A DNA stretch of 64,000 nucleotides from Melaminivora jejuensis (GCF_017811175.1 NZ_JACWIJ010000002.1:2356001-2420000); one strand, 5' to 3'. Shown: positions 1 through 13,203, numbered from the stretch's first letter. Translations and numbers: made by a program. Notes: a model not told the origin generated them from the sequence alone.

Positions 1-642
1 CTGCTTGTTGCCATCGGTCTGGCTGTAGCCGGCGCCGAGGTTGATGGCGCCGACGTTGTAGTTGGCTGCCAGGTCATAGCCGTTCTTGCCCCCGGTGGTC
101 TGCTCGTGCAGATTCACCGCCACGTCCAGCGTGAGGCCGCCGAGGCTGGGGGTGCGATAGCCGATCTTGTTCTTGGTGCTCAGGCCGCCGAACCACACGG
201 GGTCGTAGTAGAAAGCGTCAGAGGACGTGCCGGTGTCATGGTTGTGCATGCTCACGTAGTCGGCGGTGGCGAAATAGGACTCGGGCGTGAAGTTGCCCAG
301 GCGCACCATGCCGAAGCCGCCCGACAGGTTGACTTCGCTCTGACGGGCGAAGCTCAGGCCGGTGCCGGTGTTGTGCGTCCAGCCCGAGCCGGCGCCATCG
401 TCCGAATTGAAGCCGCTTTCCAGCTGGAAGCCAGCCTTCAGGCCGCCGCCCAGGTCTTCCACGCCCTTGAAGCCGAAGCGCGAGGAGTTGTTCTGCATCA
501 CGGTCTTGCTCTCGTCGCCCACCTTCTGGCGCTCGACGGTGGTGTTCACGCGGCCATACAGCGTGACGCTGCTCTGGGCGAAGACAGCGGAGGTACCCAG
601 CAGGGCGACGGTGGCCAGCAGCAGGCGATTGACTTTTTGCAT
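1..642 (-). CDS. Gram-negative porin, C-terminus cut off by window edge
   Basis: The first 214 residues of an outer-membrane general porin of the OmpC/Omp32 type common in Burkholderiales. Residues 1-20 form a signal peptide ending in a VFAQ cleavage site, followed directly by the typical mature start SSVTLYGRV. Further on come alternating amphipathic beta strands with family motifs (SSRFGFKG, GLKAGFQLESGF, QSEVNLSGGFG). The start is the ATG whose complement lies at 640-642. The protein should be about 350 residues, so roughly 130 lie beyond position 1. It forms trimeric diffusion pores; substrate selectivity cannot be judged from the part seen. Confidence 0.93.
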   Translation of the reverse strand, partial: MQKVNRLLLATVALLGTSAVFAQSSVTLYGRVNTTVERQKVGDESKTVMQNNSSRFGFKGVEDLGGGLKAGFQLESGFNSDDGAGSGWTHNTGTGLSFARQSEVNLSGGFGMVRLGNFTPESYFATADYVSMHNHDTGTSSDAFYYDPVWFGGLSTKNKIGYRTPSLGGLTLDVAVNLHEQTTGGKNGYDLAANYNVGAINLGAGYSQTDGNKQ

Positions 643-839
643 GTGGATTCCTTGTGAGATCGTGTGTCTATTGGGGATTCGGATGAGGCATCCGGCTTCT
701 GAAACCACCACTGGCCCGCAGACGCCCTGGGCACCCAAGGGCAGGATTTTAGGTGGCGCGGCAGGGCAAACCGGTGCAGAAAGCAGGAGCTTCGAGGCTG
801 CTGATGTTTTGCTGCAACAACTGCGCGCGAGACGATACG

Positions 840-865
840 CCAAAGCCCTCTTGCGAGGGCTTTGG
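840..865 (-). terminator. Hairpin downstream of the MHS transporter
   Basis: A perfect 11-bp stem (CCAAAGCCCTC paired with GAGGGCTTTGG) around a TTGC loop lies 38 bases after the transporter stop codon. No long T run follows on either strand, so it is either a weak intrinsic terminator or an mRNA 3'-end protecting stem. It separates the transporter from the promoter region of the porin gene. Confidence 0.6.
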
Positions 866-902
866 GGCAGCCGTTCAGGCGCGGCAGCGATTCAGCCAGC
901 CA

Positions 903-2594
<1,692 letters not shown>

Positions 2595-2874
2595 GGGGTT
2601 TGTCTCCTGTCGTTTGTGATGCAGCCGTCTGGCAGGGCGGCGCATTCACTATCGAATCGGGCACTTACGCTGCACTGACGCATCCCTGAACGCTGTCTTA
2701 CAACCCTGGTGGCAACCCTTAGCCGGCGTTTTTCCTGATGAAAAAGCCAGAATTTTTTTATCTTGCTGCAGCGCAACAGTAAGCAGACGGTCAGAACCGC
2801 TTCCCAGAATCGCGCCCGTTTGTGCAATGCAGCAGGCATCGCGCAGGCCTCATCTACAAAGGAGACCGACGAGC

Positions 2875-3183
2875 ATGAGCGATCCCATCGTGGAGCAAAT
2901 CCAGCGCCACCCCAAATACCAGCAGCTGCGCGCGCAGCGCAACCCGCTGGGCACCATCCTGACCATCCTGATGCTGGTCGTGTACTACGGCTACATCTCG
3001 CTGATCGCCTTCGACAAGGAATTCCTGGCGCGCCCCATCGGCGCCGGCGTGACCTCGCTGGGCATTCCCATCGGCATGGGGGTCATCGTGTTCACCATCG
3101 CCATCACCATCTACTACGTGCGCATCGCGAACAACAAGTTCGACGCCCTGACCGAAGAAATCCTCAAGGACGTGACCAAATGA
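2875..3183 (+). CDS. DUF485 membrane protein, ActP partner
   Basis: A 102-residue DUF485 protein with two transmembrane helices (about residues 24-46 and 58-82) and polar ends. The start follows a clear AAAGGAGA site. Its stop overlaps the start of actP in an ATGA arrangement, so the two are translationally coupled. Members of this family are almost always encoded beside ActP-type acetate symporters (YjcH in E. coli) and are thought to assist or modulate them; no reaction is known. Confidence 0.9.
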   Translation: MSDPIVEQIQRHPKYQQLRAQRNPLGTILTILMLVVYYGYISLIAFDKEFLARPIGAGVTSLGIPIGMGVIVFTIAITIYYVRIANNKFDALTEEILKDVTK

Positions 3184-4919
3184 GCCGCCGCCCGACGATT
3201 TTTACCAGCGCCGCGCTGGCCCTGGCCGCCCTTGGCGCCTCTGCCGGCACCTATGCCGCCGGTGGCGACCTGGGCGTTGCCGCCAAGCAGGAAACCAACT
3301 GGACGGCCATCATCATGTTCGCCGTCTTCGTCGCCGCCACGCTGTGGATCACCAAGTGGGCGGCGTCCAAGACGCGCTCGGCAGCCGATTTCTACACCGC
3401 CGGCGGCGGCATCACCGGCTTTCAAAATGGCCTAGCCATTGCCGGCGACTACATGTCGGCAGCCTCCTTCCTGGGCATTTCCGCCGCCGTCATGGCCACC
3501 GGCTACGACGGCCTGATCTACTCCATCGGCTTTTTGGTGGGCTGGCCCATCATCACCTTCCTGATGGCCGACCGGCTGCGCAACCTGGGCAAGTTCACTT
3601 TTGCCGACGTGGCCGGCTATCGCTTCGAGCAAACACCCATCCGGCTGTTTGCCGCCTCGGGCACGCTGATCGTGGTGGCCTTCTACCTGATCGCACAGAT
3701 GGTCGGCGCCGGCCAGCTCATCAAGCTGCTGTTCGGCCTGGAGTACTGGATGGCAGTGGTCATCGTCGGCGCGCTGATGATGGTCTATGTGCTGTTCGGG
3801 GGCATGACGGCCACGACCTGGGTGCAGATCATCAAGGCCGTGCTGCTGCTCGCGGGTGTCACTTTCATGGCCTTCATGGTGCTGGCCAACTACGGCTTCA
3901 GCCCCGAGGCGCTGTTTGCCAAGGGCGTCGAAGTACGCACGCAGATCGCCGCCAACGCCGGCAAGACGCCTGAGGAGGCCGCCCGCGCCGGCCTGTCCAT
4001 CATGGGCCCGGGCGGCTTCATCAAGGATCCGATCTCGGCGATCAGCTTCGGCATGGCGCTGATGTTCGGCACTGCCGGCCTGCCGCACATCCTGATGCGC
4101 TTCTTCACCGTGCCCAATGCCAAGGAAGCGCGCAAGTCGGTGGGCTGGGCCACGGTGTGGATCGGCTACTTCTACATCCTGATCTTCATCATCGGCTTTG
4201 GCGCCATCACCATGGTGCTTACAAACCCGGAGATGTCCGACACCGTCAAGGGCGTCATCAAGGGCGGCGCCGGCACGGCCAACATGGCAGCGGTGCTGGT
4301 GGCCAAGGCCGTGGGCGGCAACATCTTCTACGGCTTCATCTCGGCAGTGGCCTTTGCCACCATCCTGGCCGTGGTGGCCGGCCTGACGCTGTCGGGCGCC
4401 TCTGCCGTCTCGCACGACCTGTACTCCACCGTCATCAAGAAGGGCCAGGCCGACAGCGCTGCCGAGCTGCGCGTCTCGCGCATCACCACGCTGGCACTTG
4501 GCGTCATCGCCGTGCTGCTGGGCATTTTGTTCGAGAAGCAAAACATCGCCTTCATGGTGTCGCTGGCTTTTGCCGTGGCGGCCTCGGCCAACTTCCCGGC
4601 GCTGATCCTGTCCATCCTGTGGAAGGACTGCACCACGCGCGGCGCGGTGATCGGCGGCTTCATGGGCCTGATCTCCTCGGTCGGCCTGACGGTGGTGTCG
4701 CCCTCGGTGTGGGAGGCCACCCTGGGCAACCCTGCCGGCTCGGCCTTGTTCCCCTATACCTCGCCGGCGCTGTTTTCCATGACCATCGGTTTCGTGGGCG
4801 TGTGGCTGTTCTCCATCACCGACAAGAGCGCCCGCGCCAAGGCCGACCGCGCCGGCTTCCCGGCCCAGCAGGTGCGCTCGGAGACCGGCCTGGGCGCCGC
4901 CGGTGCCTCGGGCCACTGA
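3180..4919 (+). CDS. actP: Sodium:solute symporter ActP (acetate/glycolate uptake)
   Basis: A 579-residue solute:sodium symporter of the SSS family, closest in layout to ActP, which imports acetate and related short monocarboxylates with Na+. After a signal-like segment (residues 1-25) come about 13 hydrophobic helices; family motifs such as [18 protein letters not shown] and [13 protein letters not shown] are clear in the first third. It begins in an ATGA overlap with the DUF485 gene and ends before a strong intrinsic terminator, giving a two-gene operon. The convergent signalling pair downstream is a recurrent neighbour of actP and may regulate it (inference). Confidence 0.93.
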   Translation: MSRRPTIFTSAALALAALGASAGTYAAGGDLGVAAKQETNWTAIIMFAVFVAATLWITKWAASKTRSAADFYTAGGGITGFQNGLAIAGDYMSAASFLGISAAVMATGYDGLIYSIGFLVGWPIITFLMADRLRNLGKFTFADVAGYRFEQTPIRLFAASGTLIVVAFYLIAQMVGAGQLIKLLFGLEYWMAVVIVGALMMVYVLFGGMTATTWVQIIKAVLLLAGVTFMAFMVLANYGFSPEALFAKGVEVRTQIAANAGKTPEEAARAGLSIMGPGGFIKDPISAISFGMALMFGTAGLPHILMRFFTVPNAKEARKSVGWATVWIGYFYILIFIIGFGAITMVLTNPEMSDTVKGVIKGGAGTANMAAVLVAKAVGGNIFYGFISAVAFATILAVVAGLTLSGASAVSHDLYSTVIKKGQADSAAELRVSRITTLALGVIAVLLGILFEKQNIAFMVSLAFAVAASANFPALILSILWKDCTTRGAVIGGFMGLISSVGLTVVSPSVWEATLGNPAGSALFPYTSPALFSMTIGFVGVWLFSITDKSARAKADRAGFPAQQVRSETGLGAAGASGH

Positions 4920-4987
4920 TGGACGCCGATTGAGCGCATAGAAAAAACACAACCGAGGGGGGAGGTTGCACCTGCCGTGCAACCGGA

Positions 4988-5017
4988 ACCGGGCTCCACC
5001 GGAGCCCGGTTTTTTTA
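4988..5017 (+). terminator. Rho-independent terminator of the DUF485-actP operon
   Basis: A 10-bp perfect GC-rich stem (ACCGGGCTCC with GGAGCCCGGT) closed by a 3-base loop and followed by seven T residues, about 70 bases after the actP stop. This is the clearest intrinsic terminator in the window. Confidence 0.93.
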
Positions 5018-5045
5018 TGCCCGCGCCCTGTGCGCGCCCGGCGCC

Positions 5046-5690
5046 TCAGCCGCGCAGGCGGCGCAGCTTGATGAAGGCCAGGGCCGCCATGACGGCATCG
5101 TTGAGCGCATCGTGCGCCTCGCGCCGGGGCAGGCCCAGGTCGCGCATCAGCGTGTCGAAGCGCAGGTCGATGCTGGCGCCGCCCTGCTGCTGCCAGGGCG
5201 GCAATTGCCTGAACTTATAGTCGTGGTACAGCGCCGAGACCTCGATGCGGGGCTGCGGCAGGCCCATGCCCAGCATCGGCCACAGGGCGCGGTTGAGCAT
5301 GGCCACGTCGAACTCCAGGTAGTAGCCCACCAGCGGGCGGCTGCCGATGAAGTGCATGAGCTGGCGCATGGCCGCGTCGCTGGACAGGCCGCCGGCCAGA
5401 TCGCGCTCGCGCAGGCGGTGGATGCGCACACTGTCCGCCGAGACCCCTTTGTGCGGACGCAGCAGCAGCTCCAGGCGCTGGCTGGTCAGGATGCGCTCGC
5501 CCACGATGCGCACGGCGCCGATGGAGACGATCTCGTCGCGGCGCGGATCCAGCCCGGTGGTCTCGCAGTCCAGTGCCACCCACTCATCGGGCGGCGGCGG
5601 CTCGAACATGAAGGCGAACTCGGGCGCGCCCAGGTGATACAGCAGCCACTGGCGGCGCAGCTGCTGCCAGCGTGCGGCCAGCCAGCTCAT
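5046..5690 (-). CDS. 3'-5' exonuclease, DnaQ-like
   Basis: A 214-residue DEDD-type exonuclease domain protein similar to the DNA polymerase III epsilon subunit. Exo I is visible as VALDCETTGL (Asp41, Glu43), Exo II around FDVAMLNRAL, and Exo III as HDALNDA near residues 193-200, so the catalytic set looks complete. It has no polymerase-binding tail. The start overlaps the stop of the upstream DUF294 gene by four bases (ATGA), so both are cotranslated. This pairing of a DnaQ-like nuclease with a cNMP/CBS/DUF294 protein next to actP is recurrent in proteobacteria; the substrate of the nuclease there is not known. Confidence 0.88.
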   Translation of the reverse strand: MSWLAARWQQLRRQWLLYHLGAPEFAFMFEPPPPDEWVALDCETTGLDPRRDEIVSIGAVRIVGERILTSQRLELLLRPHKGVSADSVRIHRLRERDLAGGLSSDAAMRQLMHFIGSRPLVGYYLEFDVAMLNRALWPMLGMGLPQPRIEVSALYHDYKFRQLPPWQQQGGASIDLRFDTLMRDLGLPRREAHDALNDAVMAALAFIKLRRLRG

Positions 5691-7519
5691 GCCGCATCCA
5701 GGCGCAGGCGCTGGTGCAGCACGGCCTTGAAGCGCTTGACCACGGCCAGCGCGTCCTTGAGCAGATCGCGCTCCAGCGTGGACAGGCGCGCCGGATCGAC
5801 CTCGCCGCTCACCGGGCGCTGCAGGCGCAGCTGCTGCAGGCCGGCCTGCAGGCGCAGGCCCATCAGCAAGTGCAGCGTCTGCAGCAGCTCCTGGCCCAGG
5901 GTGGCATCCAGGCTGCCCTCGGCCACCAGGGCATCGATGCGCTCCGCCGTGCTGCTGGCCGGCACGCCGCGCGCCAGCGCCAGGCTGCGCACGCCATGCA
6001 CGATGGGAAAGATGCCGGCCTTCTTCAGGTTCACGGCCTCGGCCTCCTCGCGCCCCAGCAGCCGGCCCCACCAGCCCGCCGCGCTGGCGGAGCTGCCGAA
6101 GGCGTCGATGGCCAGGGCAAAGCGCGCCACCAGGGCGTCGTTCACCAGCGCCAGGCCGAACAGGCTGTGGCGCACCTCATCCAGCAGCCGGGCATCGCCG
6201 GCCACGGCGTGCGCATCCAGGAAGATCGCCAGATGCATCAGGCTCTCGCCTTCGGGCTGCAGCAGCCAGCCGCGCACGCGCTCCTGCCACTGGCCGACGC
6301 TGCCGCGCCACTGGGGGTTGCGCAGCATGATGTGGCCCGGGCACTCGGGGTAGCCGAACTGCGCCAGCGCCGCCGCAAAGCGCTCGCAAATCGCCTGCAG
6401 ATCATCGGGCGGCACGTAGCCATCGGCCAGCACCAGGGCGTTGTCCTGGTCGGTCTTGAGCAGTTGCTCGCCGCGCCCCTCGCTGCCCATGACGAACAGG
6501 CAGCTGTGTGCCACCAGCTCGGGCGGCGCGACCATGGCCCAGGCGCGCTCGAACAGCCGGGCATTGAGCTGCTGCACCAGTTGCGCCATCAGCGCGATGC
6601 GCGTGCCGCCGCGCTGCAACGTGGCGATCAGGCGGGTGATCTGCGCCGCCGCCGCGGCCAGCGCCGGCAGGTCGCGCGCCTGCTCGATCTGCACGCCGAT
6701 CAGGTGCGAGCGGTTGGCGACGAAGCCGAACAGGTCGAGCGCGCGCAGCACGCCCAGGATCTGCCCGTCGTCGCCGCGCACCAGCAGCCGGTGTACGCGC
6801 TTGCGCAGCAGCAGCGCCAGCGCGTCGCCGATGGTGGCGCTGGCGTACACACTGACCACCGGATGCACGGCCAGCTCGCCCACCGCCAGGCTGTGCAGGG
6901 GCTGGCCATGGAGGATGGCGCGCTGCAGCGAATTGGCGGTGAAGATGCCCAGGCCGTCCGCCGCCGCCGCCAGGCCCGAGACCAGCACGCTGGTGGTGCG
7001 CTCGGCCTGGAACAGCCGCGCCACGCTGACGACATCGGTGGCGGCGGGTACGGTGTGGATGGGCCGCAGATAGGCCTGATCGACCCGCTCCAGCAGCAGC
7101 GACTGCGCCTCGTGCTCCTGCGCGCGCTGCGCCAGGGCGTTGAGCTTGTGGCCCAGGTCGGCAAACAGCAGCGCGCCGAAGGTGGCATTGCTGGCGATCA
7201 GCTCCTGCACCGTGGCGCGCGGCAACTGGTAGGCCACCAGCTCCTCGGCCACGGCAAAGCGGCTGCTGGCACGCCCGGCCACCAGCGCCCGGCCATCGAA
7301 GACATCGTCCGGGCCGTAGCTGGCCAGCAGCTCCTCGCCCTCGGTCTGCGTGACATGGCCCTTGATGATGACCAGCAGGTGCTGCGGCGCATCGCCCGGC
7401 TGCAGCACCACCGCGCCCTCGGGGTAGTAGGCGATGTCCACGCTGGCGCGCACCAGCGCCTGCTCCTGGCTGCTCAGGCAGTCAAAGGGCGAGGCGGAGA
7501 AGTTGAAGGCATTGGGCAT
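5687..7519 (-). CDS. cNMP-binding/CBS/DUF294 nucleotidyltransferase-like signalling protein
   Basis: A 610-residue cytoplasmic regulator. Order of domains: a cyclic-nucleotide-binding fold (about 15-115), a CBS pair (about 145-270), a GlnD-like DUF294 nucleotidyltransferase domain with the motif GSEGRGEQ and TDQDNALV (about 340-365), and a helical DUF294_C domain to the end. Proteins of this build probably sense a nucleotide and may nucleotidylate a partner; the partner is unknown. The start was set at the Met of MPNAFNFS; an alternative 13 codons upstream has no better ribosome site. It is coupled to the exonuclease gene and converges on actP, suggesting control of acetate uptake (inference). 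Confidence 0.85.
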   Translation of the reverse strand: MPNAFNFSASPFDCLSSQEQALVRASVDIAYYPEGAVVLQPGDAPQHLLVIIKGHVTQTEGEELLASYGPDDVFDGRALVAGRASSRFAVAEELVAYQLPRATVQELIASNATFGALLFADLGHKLNALAQRAQEHEAQSLLLERVDQAYLRPIHTVPAATDVVSVARLFQAERTTSVLVSGLAAAADGLGIFTANSLQRAILHGQPLHSLAVGELAVHPVVSVYASATIGDALALLLRKRVHRLLVRGDDGQILGVLRALDLFGFVANRSHLIGVQIEQARDLPALAAAAAQITRLIATLQRGGTRIALMAQLVQQLNARLFERAWAMVAPPELVAHSCLFVMGSEGRGEQLLKTDQDNALVLADGYVPPDDLQAICERFAAALAQFGYPECPGHIMLRNPQWRGSVGQWQERVRGWLLQPEGESLMHLAIFLDAHAVAGDARLLDEVRHSLFGLALVNDALVARFALAIDAFGSSASAAGWWGRLLGREEAEAVNLKKAGIFPIVHGVRSLALARGVPASSTAERIDALVAEGSLDATLGQELLQTLHLLMGLRLQAGLQQLRLQRPVSGEVDPARLSTLERDLLKDALAVVKRFKAVLHQRLRLDAA

Positions 7520-7608
7520 GGGGCAATCGTGGTGGCAGTTGGCTGCCCCGCCATTCAACCCGGCCAGCCTTGCGCCGCGCTTGCAGCACCCGGCCCCTAT
7601 GTGTCAAT

Positions 7609-8211
7609 TCATGTGTCGAACCACGCATCGCCCTGCACGCAGGCGCGCAGCATGGGCAGGCTGTCGAGGCCCCAGAACAGGCGGCCCTCGGCCTCGAAGG
7701 CCGGCACGCCGAACACGCCGCGTGCCGCCGCCGCGTCGGTGTTGGCGCGCAGCAGTTCTTTGGCGCGCGCGCGGCGCTCGTCAGGCGCGCCGCGCCACTG
7801 CCCGGCCAGCAGCTCGGCCAGCGCCTGCAGCCGCGCAGCATCAAGCGCATCGCGCCCGCCCCGCCAGACATGGCGCAGCACGGCTCCGGCGACGAAGCGG
7901 TTGATGCTGCCGTCCGCGCTGCACTCCAGCGCCAGGCGCAGCAGCGCCAGCGAATTGAAAGGGTGCTGCGCCGGCATGTCCAGCCCGCAGCCCAGGCTGT
8001 GGCCCAGCCAGGCGGCGTGGCGATACGTCCAGTCGCGCTTGGGCGCAACGCCCAGCGGCCCGGGGTTGCCGTGGTGCTGCAGCAGCGCGCCCAGCAGCAC
8101 CGGGCGGTAGCTGACGTGGTAGCTCAGGCCTTCGAGCGCCTGCGGCAACTGCTCGAAGGCCAGCCAGGCGTAGGGCGAGACGACGTCCAGATAAAAGGTG
8201 ATGTGCTTCAT
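7609..8211 (-). CDS. 2-hydroxychromene-2-carboxylate isomerase-like (DsbA/kappa-GST fold)
   Basis: A 200-residue DsbA-family thioredoxin-fold protein of the HCCA isomerase group. The N-terminus carries DVVSPYAWLAFEQL, in which Ser11 takes the place of the catalytic Cys of DsbA and activates glutathione. The cis-Pro region is seen as GVFGVPAFEAEGRLFWG near the C-terminus. The enzyme class isomerises hydroxychromene carboxylate in naphthalene breakdown, but no other aromatic genes are nearby, so a general glutathione-dependent role is as likely. Its start overlaps the DUF1289 stop by four bases. Confidence 0.85.
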   Translation of the reverse strand: MKHITFYLDVVSPYAWLAFEQLPQALEGLSYHVSYRPVLLGALLQHHGNPGPLGVAPKRDWTYRHAAWLGHSLGCGLDMPAQHPFNSLALLRLALECSADGSINRFVAGAVLRHVWRGGRDALDAARLQALAELLAGQWRGAPDERRARAKELLRANTDAAAARGVFGVPAFEAEGRLFWGLDSLPMLRACVQGDAWFDT

Positions 8212-8486
8212 GCCTGCAGCTCCCCGGGCACGGGCAGGCCGGCGCGCGCCAGCAGCGCGGCCCAGATGGCACGGCGCTGGCCGTTGCCCGCGCCCGACCA
8301 GGCGCGGATTTCCTCGATGGTGCGAAAGCAGCCCTGGCAGTGGCTGCGATCCGGCGTCATGCGGCACACGGACACGCAGGGCGAGGGCACGGCATCGGCA
8401 AAATCCGGGTCAAATTGGCCTTCAGCCCTTGCCTGGCAAGCGCGGGCAGCTATCAAATCAGAAGTAACGACAACAGGTGTATCCAT
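8208..8486 (-). CDS. DUF1289 small cysteine-containing protein
   Basis: A 92-residue protein with the DUF1289 core PCVSVCRM...CQGCFRT (Cys spacing suggests a bound metal), followed by the conserved IEEIRAW and a short helix. Function is unknown. The first 30 or so residues are encoded by a copy of the dispersed GATAGCTGCC repeat reading in frame, so this extension is probably not part of the conserved fold. The gene is coupled to the downstream HCCA-isomerase-like gene by an ATGA overlap. Confidence 0.82.
   Translation of the reverse strand: MDTPVVVTSDLIAARACQARAEGQFDPDFADAVPSPCVSVCRMTPDRSHCQGCFRTIEEIRAWSGAGNGQRRAIWAALLARAGLPVPGELQA
8411..8462 (-). repeat. Dispersed GATAGCTGCC repeat, copy 1
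   Basis: A copy of the roughly 50-bp element found 13 times in this window. It reads on the minus strand and lies inside the 5' end of the DUF1289 gene, where it is translated. Confidence 0.8.
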
Positions 8487-8497
8487 GCCGCCATTGT

Positions 8498-9052
8498 TCA
8501 CGAAGCCGGCTGCGGCAGCACCGCCAGCACCACATCGGCCAGCGGCGCGCCGGTCAGGCGCTGCAAATCCTGCGCGCTGAGCTGGAACACGCCGTGCGGA
8601 TGGCCAGCCGCCGCCCAGATCACATCGAAGCGCAGCAGCTCGGCGTCGATCAGCGTGACCGGCGCGCTGGCGTGGCCGATGGGCGCCACGCCGCCGATGG
8701 AAAAGCCCGTCCTGACCTTGACGAAATCGGCATCCGCCCGGCCCAGCTTGCCAACCAGTGCGGCGACTTTTTTCTCATCGACCCGCCGGTCGCCCGAGGT
8801 GATGACCAGCACCGCCGCATCGTCCTGCCTGCGCCGGAAGATGATGCTCTTGGCGATCTGGCCCAGCGCCACGCCCAGGGCATCGGCCGCCTGCTGCGCG
8901 GTGCGCGCGGCGGCGTCCAGCATCAGCGGCGCGTGCGGGTGGCCGGCGGCGGCCAGCACGGCGGCGATGCGCTGCACGCCCTCGGGCAGGGCGGCGTGCG
9001 CCGTGGGGTTGGGAGCGAAAGTGGGCAAGGTGGAATCGGGCATGGCGCTCAT
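8498..9052 (-). CDS. ybaK: YbaK/EbsC-family aminoacyl-tRNA deacylase
   Basis: A 184-residue YbaK-domain protein, a free-standing editing enzyme that hydrolyses mischarged tRNA (Cys-tRNA-Pro or similar). Visible family features are the lysine-containing IAKSIIFRR strand, DDAAVLVITSGDRRVDEKK and the glycine-rich GFSIGGVAPIGHA loop. Start chosen at MSAMPDS; MPDST three codons later is equally possible, and neither has a strong ribosome site. It ends the minus-strand cluster below the HMG-CoA lyase gene, separated from it by 15 bases. Confidence 0.88.
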   Translation of the reverse strand: MSAMPDSTLPTFAPNPTAHAALPEGVQRIAAVLAAAGHPHAPLMLDAAARTAQQAADALGVALGQIAKSIIFRRRQDDAAVLVITSGDRRVDEKKVAALVGKLGRADADFVKVRTGFSIGGVAPIGHASAPVTLIDAELLRFDVIWAAAGHPHGVFQLSAQDLQRLTGAPLADVVLAVLPQPAS

Positions 9053-9067
9053 CCGTCGCTGATCCAT

Positions 9068-9976
9068 TCACCCGGCACGCTTGTTGAGCAGCGCCGTGGC
9101 CACGCGCGAGTTGGGCTTGCGGCCCAGGAAATCGCTGATGAACACGCCCGCGTCCACCAGCCGATCCAGGTCGATGCCAGTCTCTATGCCTATGCCGTTC
9201 AGCATGAAGACCAGGTCTTCGGTGGCCACGTTGCCGGTCGCGCCCTTGGCATAAGGGCAGCCGCCCAGGCCGGCCACGGACGACTGGAAGTTCCACACAC
9301 CCATCTGCAGCGCCGCCAGCGTGTTGGCCAGCGCCTGGCCGTAGGTGTCGTGGAAGTGCCCCGAGATCTGGTCGATGCCGTAGTGCTGCTGCGTCGCCTC
9401 GATGGCGCGCTGCACCGCCAGGGGCGTACCCACGCCGATGGTGTCGGCGACATCGACGCGCTCGACGCCAATGCCCTTCATCAGCCCGGCCAGGTAGGCC
9501 ACGCGCCCGGGGGCGATGTCGCCCTCATAGGGGCAGCCCACGGTGCAGCTCATGGCGCCGCGCACGGCCACGCCGGCGGCGCGCGCCGCCTCGACCACCG
9601 GGGCGAAGCGCTCGATGCTCTCGGCGATAGAGCAGTTGATGTTCTTCTGGCTGAAGGCCTCGCTGGCCGCGCCGAAGACCACGATCTCATCCGGCCTGTC
9701 CTGCACGGCTGCCTCCCAGCCCTTGAGGTTGGGGGTGAGCACCGAGTAGCGCACGCCGCCACGGCGCGCGATGGCCTGCATGACGGCGTGGTTGTCGGCC
9801 ATCTGCGGCACCCACTTGGGGCTGACATAGCTGGTGACTTCGATCTCGGCCAGGCCCGCGTCCTGCAGGCGCTGCACTAGGCCGACCTTGACATCGGTGG
9901 GCACGGGCTGCTTTTCGTTTTGCAGGCCGTCGCGCGGGCCTACGTCGATGATGTTCACGCGGGTGGGCAGAGGCAT
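9068..9976 (-). CDS. mvaB: Hydroxymethylglutaryl-CoA lyase
   Basis: A 302-residue TIM-barrel lyase that splits 3-hydroxy-3-methylglutaryl-CoA into acetyl-CoA and acetoacetate, the last step of leucine degradation (LiuE). The N-terminal metal/substrate motif VGPRDGLQNE is complete, the metal ligands appear in HFHDTYG, and the catalytic cysteine is in the signature GLGGCPYAKGATGN. Length matches the family. It sits at the end of the liu-type cluster, consistent with its step order. Confidence 0.95.
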   Translation of the reverse strand: MPLPTRVNIIDVGPRDGLQNEKQPVPTDVKVGLVQRLQDAGLAEIEVTSYVSPKWVPQMADNHAVMQAIARRGGVRYSVLTPNLKGWEAAVQDRPDEIVVFGAASEAFSQKNINCSIAESIERFAPVVEAARAAGVAVRGAMSCTVGCPYEGDIAPGRVAYLAGLMKGIGVERVDVADTIGVGTPLAVQRAIEATQQHYGIDQISGHFHDTYGQALANTLAALQMGVWNFQSSVAGLGGCPYAKGATGNVATEDLVFMLNGIGIETGIDLDRLVDAGVFISDFLGRKPNSRVATALLNKRAG

Positions 9977-10030
9977 GGTGGCTTTCTTGTCGGGAGAGGG
10001 TGCTGCGGCGGCGTCGGTGGCTCCACGGTC

Positions 10031-10951
10031 TCAATAGCCGCGTGCCACGTCCACCACGCCGGTAATGGGTTCTTGGCGCGCCAGGCGGGCGATCTTGCCG
10101 GCGACCTGGGCGATGGTCTCACCCCGCAGCGTGCGTGCCGAGGTGTGCGGGGTGACGGTGATTTTCGGGTGCTGCCAAAACGGGTGCTGCGCCGGCAGCG
10201 GCTCGGTGCGGAACACGTCCAGCGTCGCGCCGGCCAGCTGTCCCGCGTCCAGCAGCGCCAGCAGATCGGCATCGACCAGATGCGCGCCGCGCGCCACGTT
10301 GATCAGGTAGCCGCCCGGCTGCAGGCGGCCCAGGGTGTCGTGGTTCAGGATGTTTTCCGTGTCCGGCGTCAGCGGCAGCAGGTTGACCAGCACCCGGCTG
10401 GCGGCCAGGAAATCCTGCAGGCCCTGCGGGCCGCTGTAGGTCTGCACGCCATCCAGCGCGCGCGGCGCGCGGCTCCAGCCGTTGACCGGGAAGCCGAACT
10501 GCGCCACCGCCTGCGCCACGCGCCGGCCCAGCACGCCCAGGCCCATGATGCCCACGGGGAAGTCGGCACGCGAGCGCGGCTTGCGAAAGCTCCACTGCCC
10601 CTGGCGCGCGCTGGCCTCGTAGGCGTCGAACTCGCGGAAATGCCGGATCAGCGCATGGCAGACGTACTCGGCCATCTGCACCGACATGCCGGCATCCTCC
10701 AGCCGCACCACAGCCAGGCCGGGCGGCAGGCGCAGCTTGAGCAGGCCATCGACGCCGGCGCCGATGTTGAACAGCGCCCGCAGGCCGGGCTGCTCGTCGA
10801 TGAACTGCTGGGGCGGCGCCCAGACCACGGCGTAGTCGAATGGCGCCATGCCGGGCTGCCAGACCTGGATGTCGGCCTGCGGCAGCGCGGCGGACAGGCC
10901 TTGCAGCCAGGGTTCGGGGCGGGTATCGGTGCAGCAAAAAGCGATTTTCAT
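10031..10951 (-). CDS. ghrA: Glyoxylate/hydroxypyruvate reductase A-like D-2-hydroxyacid dehydrogenase
   Basis: A 306-residue NAD(P)H-dependent 2-hydroxyacid dehydrogenase of the GhrA subgroup. The Rossmann motif is GIMGLGVLGRRVAQA; the catalytic Arg is in NVARGAHL, Glu in RTEPLP and His in TPHTSA. The start MKIAFCC was chosen because the longer frame upstream simply reads through a dispersed repeat copy. Its presence within the leucine cluster is not required by the pathway; it may reduce glyoxylate or a branched 2-oxoacid (inference). Confidence 0.88.
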   Translation of the reverse strand: MKIAFCCTDTRPEPWLQGLSAALPQADIQVWQPGMAPFDYAVVWAPPQQFIDEQPGLRALFNIGAGVDGLLKLRLPPGLAVVRLEDAGMSVQMAEYVCHALIRHFREFDAYEASARQGQWSFRKPRSRADFPVGIMGLGVLGRRVAQAVAQFGFPVNGWSRAPRALDGVQTYSGPQGLQDFLAASRVLVNLLPLTPDTENILNHDTLGRLQPGGYLINVARGAHLVDADLLALLDAGQLAGATLDVFRTEPLPAQHPFWQHPKITVTPHTSARTLRGETIAQVAGKIARLARQEPITGVVDVARGY

Positions 10952-10989
10952 GGCCGGTGAGGGTAGCAAGCTTCGCTGTTTTTCTGTTT

Positions 10990-11045
10990 CATGGTCAAAA
11001 CAGGCTGAAACCCTTGCTGGACAAGCGCTGACAGCTATCAAAATT
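10990..11045 (-). repeat. Dispersed GATAGCTGCC repeat, copy 2
   Basis: A well-conserved copy on the minus strand in the gap between the carboxylase alpha gene and the hydroxyacid dehydrogenase gene. The GCGCTTG core and the flanking A/T tracts are intact. Confidence 0.85.
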
Positions 11046-11117
11046 GAAAATCAGGTCGAAGCTCCTGCTCCCTCTTCCTCTGGGGAAAGGAGCGCAAACC
11101 GGGGTGGCTGACCGCGC

Positions 11118-13202
<2,085 letters not shown>

Positions 13203-13203
13203 G

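Noticed and set aside
8411..8462. Rho-independent terminators at the dispersed repeat copies
   Set aside because: The A/T tracts beside the core look terminator-like, but copies occur in both orientations, inside coding regions and directly before start codons, so a general terminator role does not fit.
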